DNA from: Tolypeutes matacus
Lineage: Eukaryota; Chordata; Mammalia; Cingulata; Chlamyphoridae
Assembly (NCBI GenBank): GCA_026826555.1
Contig: JAKSZT010054215.1
Location: 27,107,103-27,171,102 of the forward strand
Length of the DNA stretch: 64,000 bases
Direction of reading: 5' to 3'
Positions within the stretch are counted from its first letter, which is position 1. Every line of letters starts with the position of its first letter. The position numbers were made by a program, and so were the translations under genes. The notes beneath the pieces were generated by a model. The model saw only the letters and a program-made list of their open reading frames with translations, had not been told where the DNA came from and did not search any database. Shown one piece after another: positions 1 to 12,779 of the stretch.

Positions 1-44
1 TTGCAAAGTGCTGAAGGCAACACATGGAGATTCTAGTTACAATT

Positions 45-125
45 CGGCCCTTAGGAACCTGGCAAAGCACATAACCTCTTTTTGCCTCAATTTCCTCACC
101 TATAAAGTGAGGTGATAAAACCACA
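45..125 (+). repeat. MIR SINE fragment
   Basis: The run from a GGCAAAGCACATAACCTC-like segment to a CTCAATTTCCTCACCTATAAA-like segment follows the order of the conserved MIR core on the sense strand. It is short and diverged. Confidence 0.5.
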
Positions 126-1410
126 CAATCACCCACATCCTGTGAAGTGTAGGGAGATATATGCATTTCCTAAAGCTATCAGATTTAATTAAAACTGAGA
201 GGGCATCCACACTACCCAAGGTGGTATCTGTGAAAACCCTAATTCCGACTGACAGACAGGAGTATTCTTGGATAATATTATGAAAGAACTATCATCCCTT
301 CCTGTCACTAATCGGATTATCTAAGATGCAGACCTCTCTAAGGTCACCTCTGTGTCTTACCCAATGGAATCATAATGAATATTGAGGCACAGACATCCCT
401 TTCTGGATTTCACAATCTTGGATTCCACAGAGTTGGTAAAAAGAGTCACCCGTAGGCAGGATAATAAACAACAGTAGCTTGAGAAGCAATAAACCAGGGA
501 TTGCAGGCCTCAGTCATCCTGAGAATAGAGATAAGTTTTGGTTGAAGGCAACTGGAGTGTCATCAAGGGATAAGATTATTTTATTGGGTCAGGGATTCAG
601 AAATATCCATAACTTACCATGACCTAGCCACTCTTCCTTTCAAGAAGGACACCAAATATACAGGAAACAAGGACATAGGAAGGCAAAGCAACTCTTGATT
701 ATTAGCTTTGGTTCCAAATACCAGTGCAGAAAGGTAGTGAGTTGATCTCAAACCCTTGACAATTTCTTTACCCAAGTTTAGCCTGAATGGTTTGATACAA
801 AAATATATCATGCATCAGAGGAAAAGAATCAAACTAGAAAGCCCTCTGTCATACTGCCAGCTGGGACACTCTAAACCCTAGCAGAGAGTTCTCAAGGCTA
901 CTTTACTCCAGGATCCTCCAAATACTCCAAATCACGTTGCCACTTGGATAAAGGAATATTTGAAGAGAAAGGGAGGAAGGAGGGAGGGCAGACAGCAAAG
1001 CAGGACAGAGGGAGAGAGAGAGTATGAGAGAACCAAACAAGAGCTGAGGCTGCTGGTAAAGGTCCACACTACCATAGCTGTGCAGAAGGAAAATAGATAG
1101 AGTCATAATTACAGCCACTGTGACTTTATTCGCCCTCTGGCTGAAAATTGTACTTTATAATTTTTTATTTGTTTTACTACAAAATTTGAAAGACAAATAT
1201 GCAATGCTTACATTATTAAAACTAAATAAATAATGTTCATGTCTGACCAAGTATTCTCCTTTCCATGGTCAAATTTCATGTTTCTTACCTCTATGTATTT
1301 TAATTTTATGGTCTGAAAATTTTTTTTCAATTTTATCATCCAAACTTTCTATGATAAATTTTATTTTGAAACATGCTTATTGTAATTTCTAGGAACTCTT
1401 TCTTATTTTC
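126..1410. other. No recognised gene or repeat
   Basis: No convincing ORF or repeat family is seen here. A purine-rich patch (GGGAGGAAGGAGGG type) lies near 963-1025. Confidence 0.5.
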
Positions 1411-1780
1411 TAATGATTCTTTTATTTTTTAACTTTTTATTTGGAAATAACCATATATTCACAGGAAGTTGTGAAGATAGTACGGAGAGATCCTATGCAC
1501 CCTTCACTCCAATGGTCGCCTCTTATGTAATTATAGTACATCTAAGTATTCCTTTTGAAAAACTACCTTCTTGTTTTATGAATGTAATATCTGCTTAAAT
1601 CTCTCTGAGGATAATTAGGATTGCTTTATTTGTTGGAATACCTTTTCTGTAATTTCTAATGTATCTGTTTCCCCTACTGTTATTTTGCTCTATCTTCATC
1701 TTTTCTTCTCATGATGCAAATTTTCTCAAATATCTAATGACCCTTGACTGTTGATTTATATTTTTCAACAATTCCATAGG
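1411..1780 (-). repeat. Old L1 (L1M-type) 3' UTR fragment
   Basis: The segment around 1433-1530 (TTGGAAATAACC, then AGTTGTGAAGATAGTACGGAGAG) resembles the reverse complement of an L1M 3' untranslated region. The same module is clearer at 9655-9760. It is diverged and the borders are vague. Confidence 0.45.
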
Positions 1781-3443
1781 AAAGTTGATGGGGAGCTCTG
1801 TGTGCATTGGCAGGGCTAGTCAATTAGCAGACTGATTTGTGGTGAACAGGCCATGAAGCCGCCATTATAGCTGGAAAACTTTAAGTGATAGGATAGGGAA
1901 GGCCTTATCCTGGAGCCCTACTTCCTATCAGTGTAGTCCTTATGCATCCATAAAATAAGTATCTGCCTCCACCTACCCCAGGATCAATGCCTGGCTTCTG
2001 GTTGACTTGCAGGGGTGGGAAATGGAAGGAAACAGACAGCTTTTCCTTATTTAGATCTCAAATTCATCTCCTAGTTTTGAGCTCATTCTCACATCTGCCA
2101 TCTTATTCTGAATTTTCATCACTATTCATTTAGCTACAATCTCTCCTCCATGGGGTTATTCATATGACTTAAGAATGTGCAGTTTTATTCAAACAGTTGA
2201 TGCTTCTCTATAGAAGTATTGGGGTATTAGAGACCTGGCTATATTTTCTCTTTTCCTATAGATGTAATTAAACTTCTGACTGTCCAAATATTTGGTTTGA
2301 GGAGCTCCAATACTAATCTACCCCAGGAATGACATTGAGAGTCATGAATCACTGGCCCCATGGGGAACCAGACAAAAGATGTAGATTGAGTCCAGCAGAA
2401 TCCATCTTCATTATTAGGAAAACAATGTAAAAAGAAATTGCTTCATTTGAGATAAGGAAACTTAAAATAATTAAAATTGCATCTATGTATATAAGAAAAA
2501 AGTTTGATCATCAGACTAAAATAGTTCATAACAAGGACATCTTTTTTATAAAAAAACCTTAAATGACTGTAATATCCAGGGAACTGCAAAGTACCTGATT
2601 TTAAACTTTCCATTCCCAAACTTCAGTATAGAATAGATGGTATTTGCATATTGGTTGATATCTTGGACAAAAGGTACTTCCTTAGAAAGCATGGCTCTGG
2701 TGTAGACAAAGGGAGGAGCCACTATTTCCCTGGTAAATTATGGGCTATGACCATGCTAAATGTGTTCCTTCAGTTGAAAGCCTCCAAAATGAAGTGGAAA
2801 AACTGATTTGAAATGGTTTGGGATCCTAATTTTGTTAGTGGGAATGAAAATTGATAAACAACATTGGGTGACCTACTGGAACAAATAGATTCTTGATTCA
2901 GCAGGAATCCAGCTGCTATTATGTTCCAGGTGAACAAGCATTACTTAAATAAATAAATCCCTTCTTTTTCTATACCTACTTTCTGAGTTTGCCACATTTA
3001 TTAAGTTAGAAGTGGATTCAGAGTGGTGAGGCAAGAATCCTCCTTTGGGAGATACCATGGAATTAGCAGGATGGATAGAAAGGTCACTGAGCCCCAGAGA
3101 GGGGCAGGGTTGTGTGAGCAGCTTTGTCCTAACTGAGCCTGCTATTAACATAGTGGTATTTTGAATTTATAAAGCACCTTACAGGCCTGAGCTTCATTGT
3201 GTACTGCAAACATTAATTAATCCTCACAACACCCTGCACCGTGGGAGGGGTGCTTTCGATTTCTCACAGATTAAGTAGCCTGTAACCAGAGACGTTGAGC
3301 CAGTGCAAAAGGACAGACAGACAGGTCAGTCAGTGGTAAACCCAAAGATGTGACTGCAGGAATTGCAAATTTCCAGCCTCAGGAAAGAAAGCACAATCAG
3401 GTGAACTTTAGCAGGTAAGAAGGAGGAAAAGGCAACCATTTCC
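1781..3443. other. No recognised gene; possible weak MIR
   Basis: No gene is recognisable. Around 3160-3330 there is a weak minus-strand MIR resemblance (AATTAATCCTCACAACACCCTG), which I do not call with confidence. Confidence 0.45.
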
Positions 3444-4024
3444 TGAGGTTCGGCAGTTTGATGTAATTATCAATTCCAAAAATAGATACTGGATTATGCT
3501 TGTAAACTGATCTGTTAGTCTGGGCAGGATTAAGTTATGATTAGGGCATTGACTGGGCCACGTCAGTAGGGTGTTGAACCCCATCTCTTGGTGGGGCGGG
3601 AATCAAATATAAAAGGCATGGCAAAAAACAAGAGTTGGAGCAGTTTTGATGTTGGAGTTCTGGTGAGGAAGGAGAGAAGGCCCCAGGATAGAGACAAGCC
3701 ATTCACCTGAGAGTTCACAGTTAGACATGTGGAGAGAAGCAAAGCCTAGAGAGCCTCATAGTCTACAGCTGACCTTGTGGGGAAACAGAGGAGCTGAGCC
3801 CGGAGAGAAACTTAGCCCCGGGAAGAGAGGAACCCAAGAAGCCTGAACCCTGGCAAATGTCGGCAGCTGTCTTGCTCCAACACGTGGCAATGGACTTTGG
3901 TGAGGGAAGAAACTTATGCTTTATGGCCTGGTAACTGTGGACTTCTACACCAAATAAATACCCTTTATAAAGACCAACCAGTTCCTGGTATTTTGCATCA
4001 GCACCCCTTTGGCTGACTAATACA
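3444..4024 (+). mobile_element. Solo LTR, ERVL/MaLR-like, family copy A
   Basis: This is a 581-bp sequence that is collinear with 40266-40846 over its whole length. It carries a TATA-like box (TATAAAAGG, about 3608-3616), a polyadenylation signal (AATAAA, about 3953) and the ERVL-type terminus TGACTAATACA at its right end. No internal retroviral sequence flanks it, so it is a solo LTR left by recombination. I could not find a clear 5-bp duplication, so the left border is uncertain. Confidence 0.75.
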
Positions 4025-6391
4025 GGAGGGAATCAACCAAGGAGGAGTGAGCAAAAGTTTGTTTATACTGAAAAGGCAACCCTTGCTCCATGAAATTTTT
4101 TACAAGTAGAAAGAGACATAATCCATTTTTTAATACAATAAAAAGGTATTCCATCACAACATACAAATATAAAACAAAATAAGCCCAATGCTGTCTAGTT
4201 GTGTTGCATGGACATCAGTGATATTTAGTAGCACTAACATATAAGAAATTAAACTCTCTTTCCTCTGGTAAAAATCAGAATCCAAGTATCTCTCTTTTAT
4301 ATAGAATTGCTCTTCAGAAAGAAAAAAAAAAGTGAAAAATTTCACCCAAAAGGAGTGGGAGATGTCACTTATTGAAAAGGCAGATTTCATTCAGATTTGA
4401 CAAATGACAGCAATGACATTTTCAGAATCACAAAAGCCAGAGCAGTGTGCTCACTTGCCTTCTGAGGTGAAATCTCTCCAAATTACAAATAGGATTATAA
4501 ATAAAGTGCTGTTCAAAGACCAATCACAAAACCATTTTCCATGAGAAACTTAAAATAGAGCAAAGATATCACATTTATGTTTGCGTGATACATTTTACTA
4601 CCTGTCACTTGAATCTCCAGAAGAATCTAGCTTAACAATCATATCAAAGACAAGTTCATTATCAAGGTCCACATGTTCTGTTTTCCTCTTACTAACAACC
4701 TAACATGAATGCCAGACACGGAAGTTATTCCTGGTTCAACATATCATTTAATTCCCTCTGACAGGTTTACTGTTCTTTGGAACTGTAAATTCATTCATTA
4801 GATAGAAGAGACTTGTTAAATTCTGATATATTGTTTTTTGCTTGTTTGCAAGGGTAGACACTACCTCTCTGATGTAGAATATTGCTACAAAATACTCCTG
4901 TTTGTACTAATGGAGGAAATATTTATGGCAGTCAAAAAATTAAGTACTTTGTCTTATGTTTCTGATTGAAACCAGTGACATCAGTAGTATAAAGTAAGCA
5001 GTAGAACAGGTCATGAATTCTGTTGTGGACTGGGGAAATAAAAGGTTAGAGATGCACATTTTGCCATAATATAAATTAGGGCTCTTGAAGCTCATTCCTA
5101 GTTTTCTTAGAGAATATAGCTATCATCTGGGTCTCTGATCTTTTCTCATGTTGCCATTTACCTCTAACTGGAAATTATCCAAGATTGGCTAACATCACTT
5201 TGCAGGCATAGAGAAAACCATTGGATAGTGTTGTATACTTAGGAAGGAAAAAGGGAAGATGGCATTAGCAACACATGGAAAGGCATTTATCAAAAGTGTG
5301 ATACATCTGGAATATGCCATATCAAATGAGGAAATTCACACCAAACTAAGAAGAAGCAAATCTAACAGTTTAGCCAAGCCAGTCTGATTTCAAAGCCACG
5401 TTCTTCCCCAAACAAGATCAAGTCTTTCTAAAGCATATTGGACACACCTTATTATTTCTAATCAGCCTTGTTCCAAAAATGGTAGAAGGTGATTTAGATA
5501 TATGTAAATATTATAGGAGGTTTAAATAAAAAAGCAAAATGAAATAAATGTAAAGTAAAGATGGAAAAGTAAGAAAGAATCTAAAGCCATTTTAGGGTAC
5601 AGCATGATGCCTTAAAGTCTTTTTGGAGATGAGCATCAAACTTGACTGAGTTTCCTAGCAGTAACAAGACAACATACTCATATTGGCCTCCATATTTCTG
5701 CTTCTAAAAACCAACCAGTTATTCAGGAAAATTACAGCTATTCTCTATATTAAGACTAAGATTTTTTTTTTTTTCTGCATTAAGTTCTCATACAACTGTT
5801 TACTTTGATGAAAAACATCCTCAACAACATCCTTTCAGAAAATGTGTCAAATTTAATGAGGATCCTTTTCTCTAAAGTTAGGTTCACTGTAATCACATCA
5901 AAACACAAGTCAGTAAAAGCAACTCTAAGCAGATTTTGGAGATTTGGAAGGGCAGGTTGCAGAAACAGGATTCAGTCCAAGAACTTGGCTTCTTAATTGT
6001 CTGACATAATCCAGGGCTATGTCAGAGTGTCTGGAATAATGGACTGTATATCTCCTAAAAATCCTAAATAAATATTCCTTCTCTTAGTTGAGTTTTTAAA
6101 ATGTATTCAGGATGGTGAATTTAAACGATAATCCCTGATAAATAGCTGGAGATCAGCAACGCTCTGTGGCCAGTGAATTGTGAATCTACATGTTTCAGCC
6201 ATCATAGTCAGAGGAGGTTACAACTTTGTGTTAAGGCATTAAAGAAGATCTTGTTAAATAAAAGTGCATTATCTGGAATTAAGATATTATCAGGATTAAC
6301 ATTTTAGTCTGAGTTACTTCTTCCAATTAGTTATTAGACAGCAGGTGCCTGAAGGATAAGATTGCAGGATATAAAGCTTTTAAAGAAAGTT
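4025..6391. other. No recognised gene or repeat
   Basis: AT-rich single-copy-looking sequence. The longest frames have fewer than 80 codons and no recognisable motif. I see nothing supportable here. Confidence 0.5.
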
Positions 6392-6960
6392 TTAATTCAG
6401 CACACACCACTCAGAACTGTGTGGGAGAGAGTGTGGTCTACGGTGTGAACTGTGGTCTGTGGTTGGTGGCAAGGCCCCAGGATGTGTAAGTTCATTGAGG
6501 GTGGTGGGCCACAGTTGTGGGAGATGTTTGTGTGGGATGTGGTGGGAGGTGTGGGAGGTGGGCAACATGGGAATCCCAGTGGGTTCCGTGTAATATTTTG
6601 GGTAATCTAAGCACCTCTTAAAATATATTTATATATATATATAAATAACATTTTTTTTTTAAAGATTTTATTTATTTATTCATTTATCCCCCCCTTGCTG
6701 CTTGTGCTCGCTGAGACAGCTAACCATGCCATGCGGGTGGGCTTGCCTTCACCAGGAGGCCCCGGGAACCAAACCTGGAGCCTCCCATATGGTAAACAGG
6801 AGCCCTACTGATTGAGCCACAGCCGCTTCCCATAAATAACATTTTTGTAAGCAAATGCACATATATGCATATATATTTATATATCATTTTGCAAATGTTC
6901 GTATGTATTGTGAAAATTTTGATTTTTACCCACAGTAAAAAAAATTTAAAAAATAAAAAA
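6392..6960 (+). mobile_element. 5'-truncated L1 3' end, extended-tail form
   Basis: This is an L1 3' untranslated segment in sense orientation ending in an A-rich tail. A 10-bp direct repeat AAAGAAAGTT brackets it (6382-6391 and 6961-6970), as expected for target-primed reverse transcription. From 6587 the sequence GTGTAATATTTTGGGTAATC and what follows match 34821-35034. A SINE with its own duplication sits inside (6656-6831). After the TA-rich run the copy carries a further segment (6840-6945, ending near a polyA signal) that is absent from the minus-strand copies at 47976 and 62838. Confidence 0.75.
6656..6831 (-). mobile_element. DAS-type tRNA-derived SINE inserted in L1
   Basis: On the minus strand it begins GGGAAGCGGCTGTGGCTCAA, an A-box-like start, continues through a B-box-like GGTTTGGTTCCCGG, and ends in an A/AT-rich tail (poly-T on the plus strand, 6651-6700). 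An exact 15-bp duplication ATAAATAACATTTTT flanks it (6641-6655 and 6832-6846). The body fits the armadillo DAS-SINE group. The exact subfamily is not assigned. Confidence 0.75.
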
Positions 6961-6970
6961 AAAGAAAGTT

Positions 6971-8749
6971 CTAGAAATGTTTTTCTCTTCTAGTTCCCCA
7001 ACAGTAAGTACAACTGTGTCAATAATAGTTTGAATAAAGGTTTTCAATCTGATTCTGGGAGAATTTTAGAGTGAGGTCAGATTCTGGGGTCAGATTCTAG
7101 GGGCACTTGCTTGTCTCTGGGATTGAGGAGAGGGCCTTAGGAGATGCAGTGTCACTCTTGACCACATGAGCTGGCCTCTAACCCAGACCTCCCTGCTTTC
7201 ACCGCCACCCCACCACCCTCCACCCCCTTCTCAAGGGTACTTGCATTTTGGAATGTCTTTGTCAAAACTGTTTAATGCTTCTTCCTGTGGCTGGGAACAA
7301 CTGGAGCTAGCATTGCCAACTGGGCCAGGCACTCCAGTCCCAATTTCTCCTGTCCAGGAATCTCTGTCCCTCTATGCACGTTTCTGTTCATTGGGTGGAC
7401 CAGATGTTCCAAGAGTTGTACTTATGGAATCATCTCAGTGTCCTGTGACTGAATCCCAATTCCACAAAGGCCAGCTGGCAAGCAGATCATTCCTGCTAGC
7501 TAATGTAATATTTCGGGGACTAAGCTTCAAGAATGGTGCTGACACCCTGATTTTAGTGATTTGCCCTCATTTTTGATGTTGGACAAGTTGACCCTAGGGC
7601 TTGAGCTACAGGTGTGAGCCTTTGTGTCAGCATTCAGGCTCCAAATTCCAAACACATGGCTGCCTCTGTTCTTCAGCAGCTGAGGGCAGTAGGGGTGGTG
7701 GCCTATGTTCCTTACCCTATGCATCCCCTGTTACTGGCAATTTTAAATTAGCCTAGAGTGGCCATTTCTCTTTCTCCATAGGCACCACGTATGTTGGAGA
7801 CTTCTAGAAATGCTCCCCCTTATGTCCTCTGAGGCCTATTGATACTATTGGTTCCCAGTGTCAACTAGCCCTTCAATCCATATCTTCTCTTACCTGTGAT
7901 CAAGTTGTGACATTGTGCTTTCCTGAACTGATCTTAAACCATACTAAATGGTGGGTGGACATGCCTTGTACATTTTGTATCCCTGAAAATAGTCCATTGC
8001 CTCTCCTCCTAGCTAGTGGCAGTCTGTGTAAGGTAGGGTTGAAGTCAACATGGAGAAAGATTATTCTCTAGGAATGCAGTAATAATATTGTAAAGAGATC
8101 AAGGGAAGATACAGTCGGAAGATGACCTATTCTACCTCTATATTAAAAAACTCTTAATGGTAACATTAACATGTCAGGAAAATTAATTATTGTTCATGTT
8201 TTCCTGCATATTCTGGGTAAGACATATTTGCAGCCATCACCAACAAAGCATAGTGACAACCTATAAGAGTGTCATTGGAAGTCAGTATTCACAGGTGGTT
8301 CAATGAATGATGCAGTTTCATGAATACACTTATTAGTAGTAGTTCTTTTCTATAAGGTCTCCAGAAAAATTGAATTAGGGAAAACTTAATCATTGTCCCC
8401 GAGGATACGCAGGATTACATTTCCATAAACCTCTGATCACATTTCCTCAGTGGATCAATACATAACTTTGTTTTATGTGTATTTCTGTTTAAAGATAATG
8501 TCTCATTTTATTCTTCCTTAAATTTGCATACAATGATTCCCTAGGAAGTTTTTGTTTCACAAGCTTTTCAGAGACTTCCCCACTTAACCCCATCTATAAA
8601 CGGTATCATTGACTTCTGAACATTTTAGAGCAACATTTAAACAATGCTTCTGGAAATAAATCTAAACAAGTTCAATCATAAATTGCATGGGGGGTTGCAG
8701 ATAATTGGAGCTCATTAAATAAGGTGTTGATTCATTAACATTGAACTCA
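6971..8749. other. No recognised gene
   Basis: This contains a 136-codon frame at 7166-7576, rich in Pro and Ser and with no recognisable domain. It looks like a chance frame in a locally CT-rich segment. Nothing else is recognised. Confidence 0.5.
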
Positions 8750-9120
8750 TAGCCAACAGTACTATAACTCATCCTGAACAAAGCACACACATGCGTTCTC
8801 CATAGGGCATATCACAGCCTCCCTGTGCTTAGGAACAGGAAACAGGGCTTCAACCCTAGGCGTGGGGGCCATGTTAACAGTGAAATCACCATCGAAAATC
8901 GTGAAAATGAAAGAAGAAAGTGGAACTAAATGTACCACAAAAAGGACACTTGTATACAATATGAAAGTTGAAATAAGAAGGCAGAGCATCACTGTGTTCA
9001 TCCTCAGCTGAGAATGTGCGCATTGGGTGACAAACTTGTCACCGTTCTGAACGTAACTGTGAATGGCTGTAAAAGTACCACTGATTGATTTGGGGGTTAC
9101 AAATGAATTTGTAAATATAG
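8750..9120 (-). mobile_element. pogo/Tigger-like DNA transposon remnant, copy 1
   Basis: On the minus strand the order of segments matches the copy at 46098-46669: an ATTATTC-type end, a CAAATTCATTTGTAACCCC module, then a frame reading VPKHREAVICPMENACV (from near 8829). That peptide lines up with VPKSKKAVMCLIEKIHML of the other copy. This region of the family corresponds to a psq/CENP-B-type helix-turn-helix. The copy is truncated and diverged; the 79-codon frame at 8762-9001 is a decayed piece, not a gene. Confidence 0.6.
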
Positions 9121-9654
9121 ACTCCAGGAATAATAAGGATCAACTCTGGCAAACTGCAAAAGCAAGAAGATTCCAAAGAGCCATGGCATGGTGAGTAATA
9201 GCTTTGCTAACTTCGTCTCACAGTGAAAGATATGAAATTCACCAGAAATTGTGTATTTGATATTAATGAACAAGAAGAGATGATTCTTGGACTTTAACAA
9301 GAAGAAATGATGGCTGGACACTAAGAAAAACTCTTCATGTGCAGTGATGGACAATAAAAGAATATGTAAGTACAACTTGTCTATACATTATTTTAAAACG
9401 GGTATGGACAAGCTATGGCCTTTGAGCCAAATCCAGCCTTGACTGGTTTGGGTAAGGTCCTAAAACTAAGAATTTTTTTTTTTTTTTTTTACATTTTTAA
9501 AGTGTTGCAAAACATCAACAAAGAAGAATTTGTGACAGAGGCCATAGGTGATTCACAAAGCCTAAAATATTTACTACCTGGACATTTACAGAAAGTTTGC
9601 CAACCTCAGTTTTAAATCATCATTGATAATTTGGTCTGCATGAGTCCTTGGATT
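9121..9654. other. No recognised gene
   Basis: A T-run at about 9473-9491 is the only notable structure. Confidence 0.45.
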
Positions 9655-10600
9655 TTTAACATAAACTCTTAATTTTAGAAGAGTTTAGATTTAGAGGAAA
9701 ATTGGGAAGACAGTACAAAGAGTTCCCATATATCCCAGTTTCTCCTATTGTTAACAACTTAATTGGTATTGTACATTTGTTATCATTAATGAACCAATAC
9801 TGATACATTATTAGTAACTAAAGGCCATACTTTATTCAGGTTTCCTTACCTAATAAAATTTCTACCTAATGCTCATTTTCTGTTCCAGGATCCCATCCAG
9901 GATGCCACATTATGCTTAAATCATTACTGTCCTTAGGTTCCTCTTGAATGTAACAGTTTCTAAGGCTTTCTTTGAAAATTTTAATGAGTACTGGTAAGAA
10001 GTTTTGTAGACTGTCCCTCAACTGGGATTTGCCTGATGTTTTTCTCTTGAATAGAATGGGGTTATGGACTTCAGGGAGGAAGACCAAAGACATAATGTGC
10101 CATTTTCATCACATCAGATCAAGGCTATATATATATCAAGATGACATATCATGTTGATATTGATTTTGATCACCTGGCTGAGGTTGTGTGTTTCATGTTT
10201 CTCCACTATAAAGTAACTATTTTCTTCCCCTTTCCATACTATATTTTTTTAAGGTATTTTCCTTGACGTTGGAGCACCTACATAAATTTATTGGAATTCT
10301 TCTGCATTGGAGATTTGTTTCTTCTCCCCCAATTATTCATTTATTCAGTAATCTATTAATATTAGTATGGGCTCATGAATATTTCTTTTATGCTTTGGTT
10401 TTTAATCTAGCACTACTCTATTTCCTCAAATTGTTCTGCTTTGGTCATGAGGAACTCTTGCAGTTAACACTTGTGTCCCTTTGACATACCCTATCATTGT
10501 AAATAATTTTTTTGAGCACTTCCTTACTTTCTGGCACTATAAGTTGCCCCAGGCTCATCTCATATATATAATAGCTTTTGTAATCAAATTATTTATATAG
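9655..10600 (-). repeat. Old L1 (L1M-type) 3' UTR
   Basis: The sequence reads as the reverse complement of an L1M 3' untranslated region: the AGTTCCCATATA/CCCAGTTTC module near 9720, the CTGTTCCAGGATCCCATCCAGG module near 9882, the TTGTAGACTGTCCCTCAACTGG module near 10005, and CACTTCCTTACTTTCTGGCAC near 10518. It is an ancient, diverged copy without coding potential. Confidence 0.75.
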
Positions 10601-10620
10601 ATAGGGGTCTTGAAAAACCT

Positions 10621-10646
10621 GCACACACACACACCCCCCCCCCCCA
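10621..10646. repeat. (CA)n / poly-C microsatellite
   Basis: A short CA run passes directly into a run of about 13 C. Confidence 0.9.
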
Positions 10647-11644
10647 TATACAAGACAGCCCCTGAGGAGAGTCATGGAGATGATAGAGACAAAGCAGAAA
10701 TCTGGAAGAGCCAGAAATAAACTTTTTCCTCTTCACAATTTTACTGAAAACCAGTCTTGCTCCAGGGTCCAATTCAGCCATATCAGGAATCCTTTAAATA
10801 TTTGCCCTCCAGCTGTTTTTGACTTTCTGATAACATGCAGGCTGATATCACATAATTCCAATTCCAGTATTATTCTTCTGATTATACGAGGTAGCAGCTC
10901 AGTGAAAGGTGGTTTAAAAGCTTGAATAGGACTGTTTTGTTTTGTTTTTTAATGAACAATGTGACTATATTAAGGAAATGTTACCATCATGCATTGCAAT
11001 AATTTGGGATGTTTGATGATATTACCAAATGGCTATTTTACTTACCATTCAAAGGGTAGCCTAGTATTTATTTTTTAAAATTTCAAGCATTTTATAAAAA
11101 TGTTTCCTTTCTAAGCACATAATTTGTTATTATTCGTTTTTGGAAATAAAAGCAAGTCTCTGATTGAAAACTAAATGAAAGTAAGATCAAAAACTCATAC
11201 TGTTATCCAAAAATAGAGAAGAAACATTAACCCTGACATGGTGAAATGCGTTTACTGTTGTATTGGCCCTGGAAAATTTAATAGTTTGCATTTGCATATC
11301 ATTTTTAATATCTGAAAGCACATTTCAATCTATTGTCTACTAAGATCATTAAAATATTTCAGTGATGAAAGAGAATATGTATTATTTTTCTATTTTAAAG
11401 ATGTGAACTGTAAAACACTGTAAGATTTAATAACTTGCAGGAACTAGAATGTAGATTACAGAATGCAGATTGTTAGAATTGTAGTTAAATGATCATTTTT
11501 TACTAAGTTTATAGGTTTTAGAGTTGTTTTATCTGCTACAAAATAAGTGGATTTTCACAAGGAAGATTAGTCCAGTTTTAAATAAAATAAAGAAGCTAAG
11601 GGTTGTTTATATTTCCAAGTCGCTATATAAATAAATATGTAGCC
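10647..11644. other. No recognised gene
   Basis: AT-rich. A small segment near 11285-11350 has a faint MIR flavour. No feature is supported. Confidence 0.4.
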
Positions 11645-12640
11645 CTATTCCACGCCTGAATTATTATATCCTTCTTGGCCTCCTGTAATCCACTCTCCCT
11701 CCTATAACCAGAGTGAGCTTCTCAAAATGCAAATTTGATTCTGTCACCCCCACATTCCAGAATGCTGAACCCTTTCTGCTTTCCCAGTGCTCTTAGGAAA
11801 ATTATTTGGCTTTAAAGGGCTTCAAAGTCTTACAAACCCAATTCCTTACCTGCCTATCCAGTCTCGTTTTGTACCACTCTCCTCCTGGCTCTCATTTCTT
11901 CAGCTATATTCATCTTCTTTCATATGTCTGCAGTTTTCAATATTTAGCATGTGTCAGAATTACCTGGAGGGCTTGTTAAAACACATAGTGTTGGACCCAC
12001 CCTCAGCATTTCCGATTTAGTAGGTCTGGAGTGGGATCCCAAAATTTTCATTTCTGACAAGTTCCCAAGTAATGTTCATGATGCTAGTCTGGGCACCACA
12101 TTTTGAGAACCACTGCCTTGGACCTCCCAAATTTCTTTCTACTACAGCCTTTGCAAATGCATTCTCCTTTGCAAAGACTCTTCTGTTCCTTGTCATATTT
12201 CTACATATTCTACATATTTTGAGCTCATCCATCACTTCCTTAGGAAAGACTGCAGAGGAGCAAGTCTTTTAACAACCCAGCGCTACAACAAAAATTTGTA
12301 GCATATACTGATCTCCCTGGTGTAAGTACTCTCTTAATGATCAATTTCATAATATCATTGTGACTTAACTGAATGGGAGGCAGGAAGAGATATACACAGT
12401 TATATTCTTGTGAGTGGTTACAAACTAGTAAATAGTATCTCATAACACCAAATATTCCCCTCCATAACACTAACAACAGTGGCAATTTTATACTTGTTGT
12501 ACTTTTTAAAAATAAATATCTATCTACTCCACTAAACTGTAACCTCCATGAGGTCAGGACTAATGTCTGTTTTTACTCACTACATATACTAAGGACTTAA
12601 GAGTGGCAGAACACAAAAGGCATTCAATGTTTCTGTAGTT
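11645..12640 (+). repeat. L2 LINE 3' end, interrupted
   Basis: The segment order follows L2 in sense orientation: CTTGGCCTCCTGTAATCC, AAAATGCAAATTTGATTCTGTCAC, GGGCTTCAAAGTC, TACCTGCCTATCCAG, then after an inserted MER5-type element TTTGCAAATGCATTCTCC, and finally CTGTAACCTCCATGAGGTCAGG near 12538. An unassigned piece of about 250 bp (12251-12500) separates the last two modules. Confidence 0.7.
11931..12115 (+). mobile_element. hAT-type nonautonomous element (MER5A-like)
   Basis: It is a 185-bp element with terminal inverted repeats related to CAGTGGTTCTCAA: the left end is CAGTTTTCAA and the right end TTTTGAGAACCACTG. The interior contains ATTACCTGGAGGGCTTGTTAAAA and TTAGTAGGTCTGGAGTGGG, typical of MER5A. 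It sits inside the L2 copy, so it is younger than that L2. The orientation label is nominal. Confidence 0.8.
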
Positions 12641-12654
12641 ATCAAATCTTACAT

Positions 12655-12765
12655 ACAGTACTTTTATTAGCATTCTTCTAAGCACTTTACCAAATATTAA
12701 CTAATCAGTTGTGATAATTACCTTAAAATACCCATTAAGTCTCAATTGCAGAAGGACTTTTTCTT
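12655..12765 (-). repeat. MIR SINE fragment
   Basis: CTTCTAAGCACTTTACCAAATATTAACTAATC resembles the reverse-strand MIR module (usually ...GCGCTTTACATGTATTAACTC...). It is diverged. Confidence 0.5.
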
Positions 12766-12779
12766 ATATAAGTAAGGCT

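Noticed and set aside
7166..7576. 136-codon frame as a gene
   Set aside because: Pro/Ser-rich low-complexity start, no motif, no promoter or splice context, and an overlapping minus-strand frame at its end.
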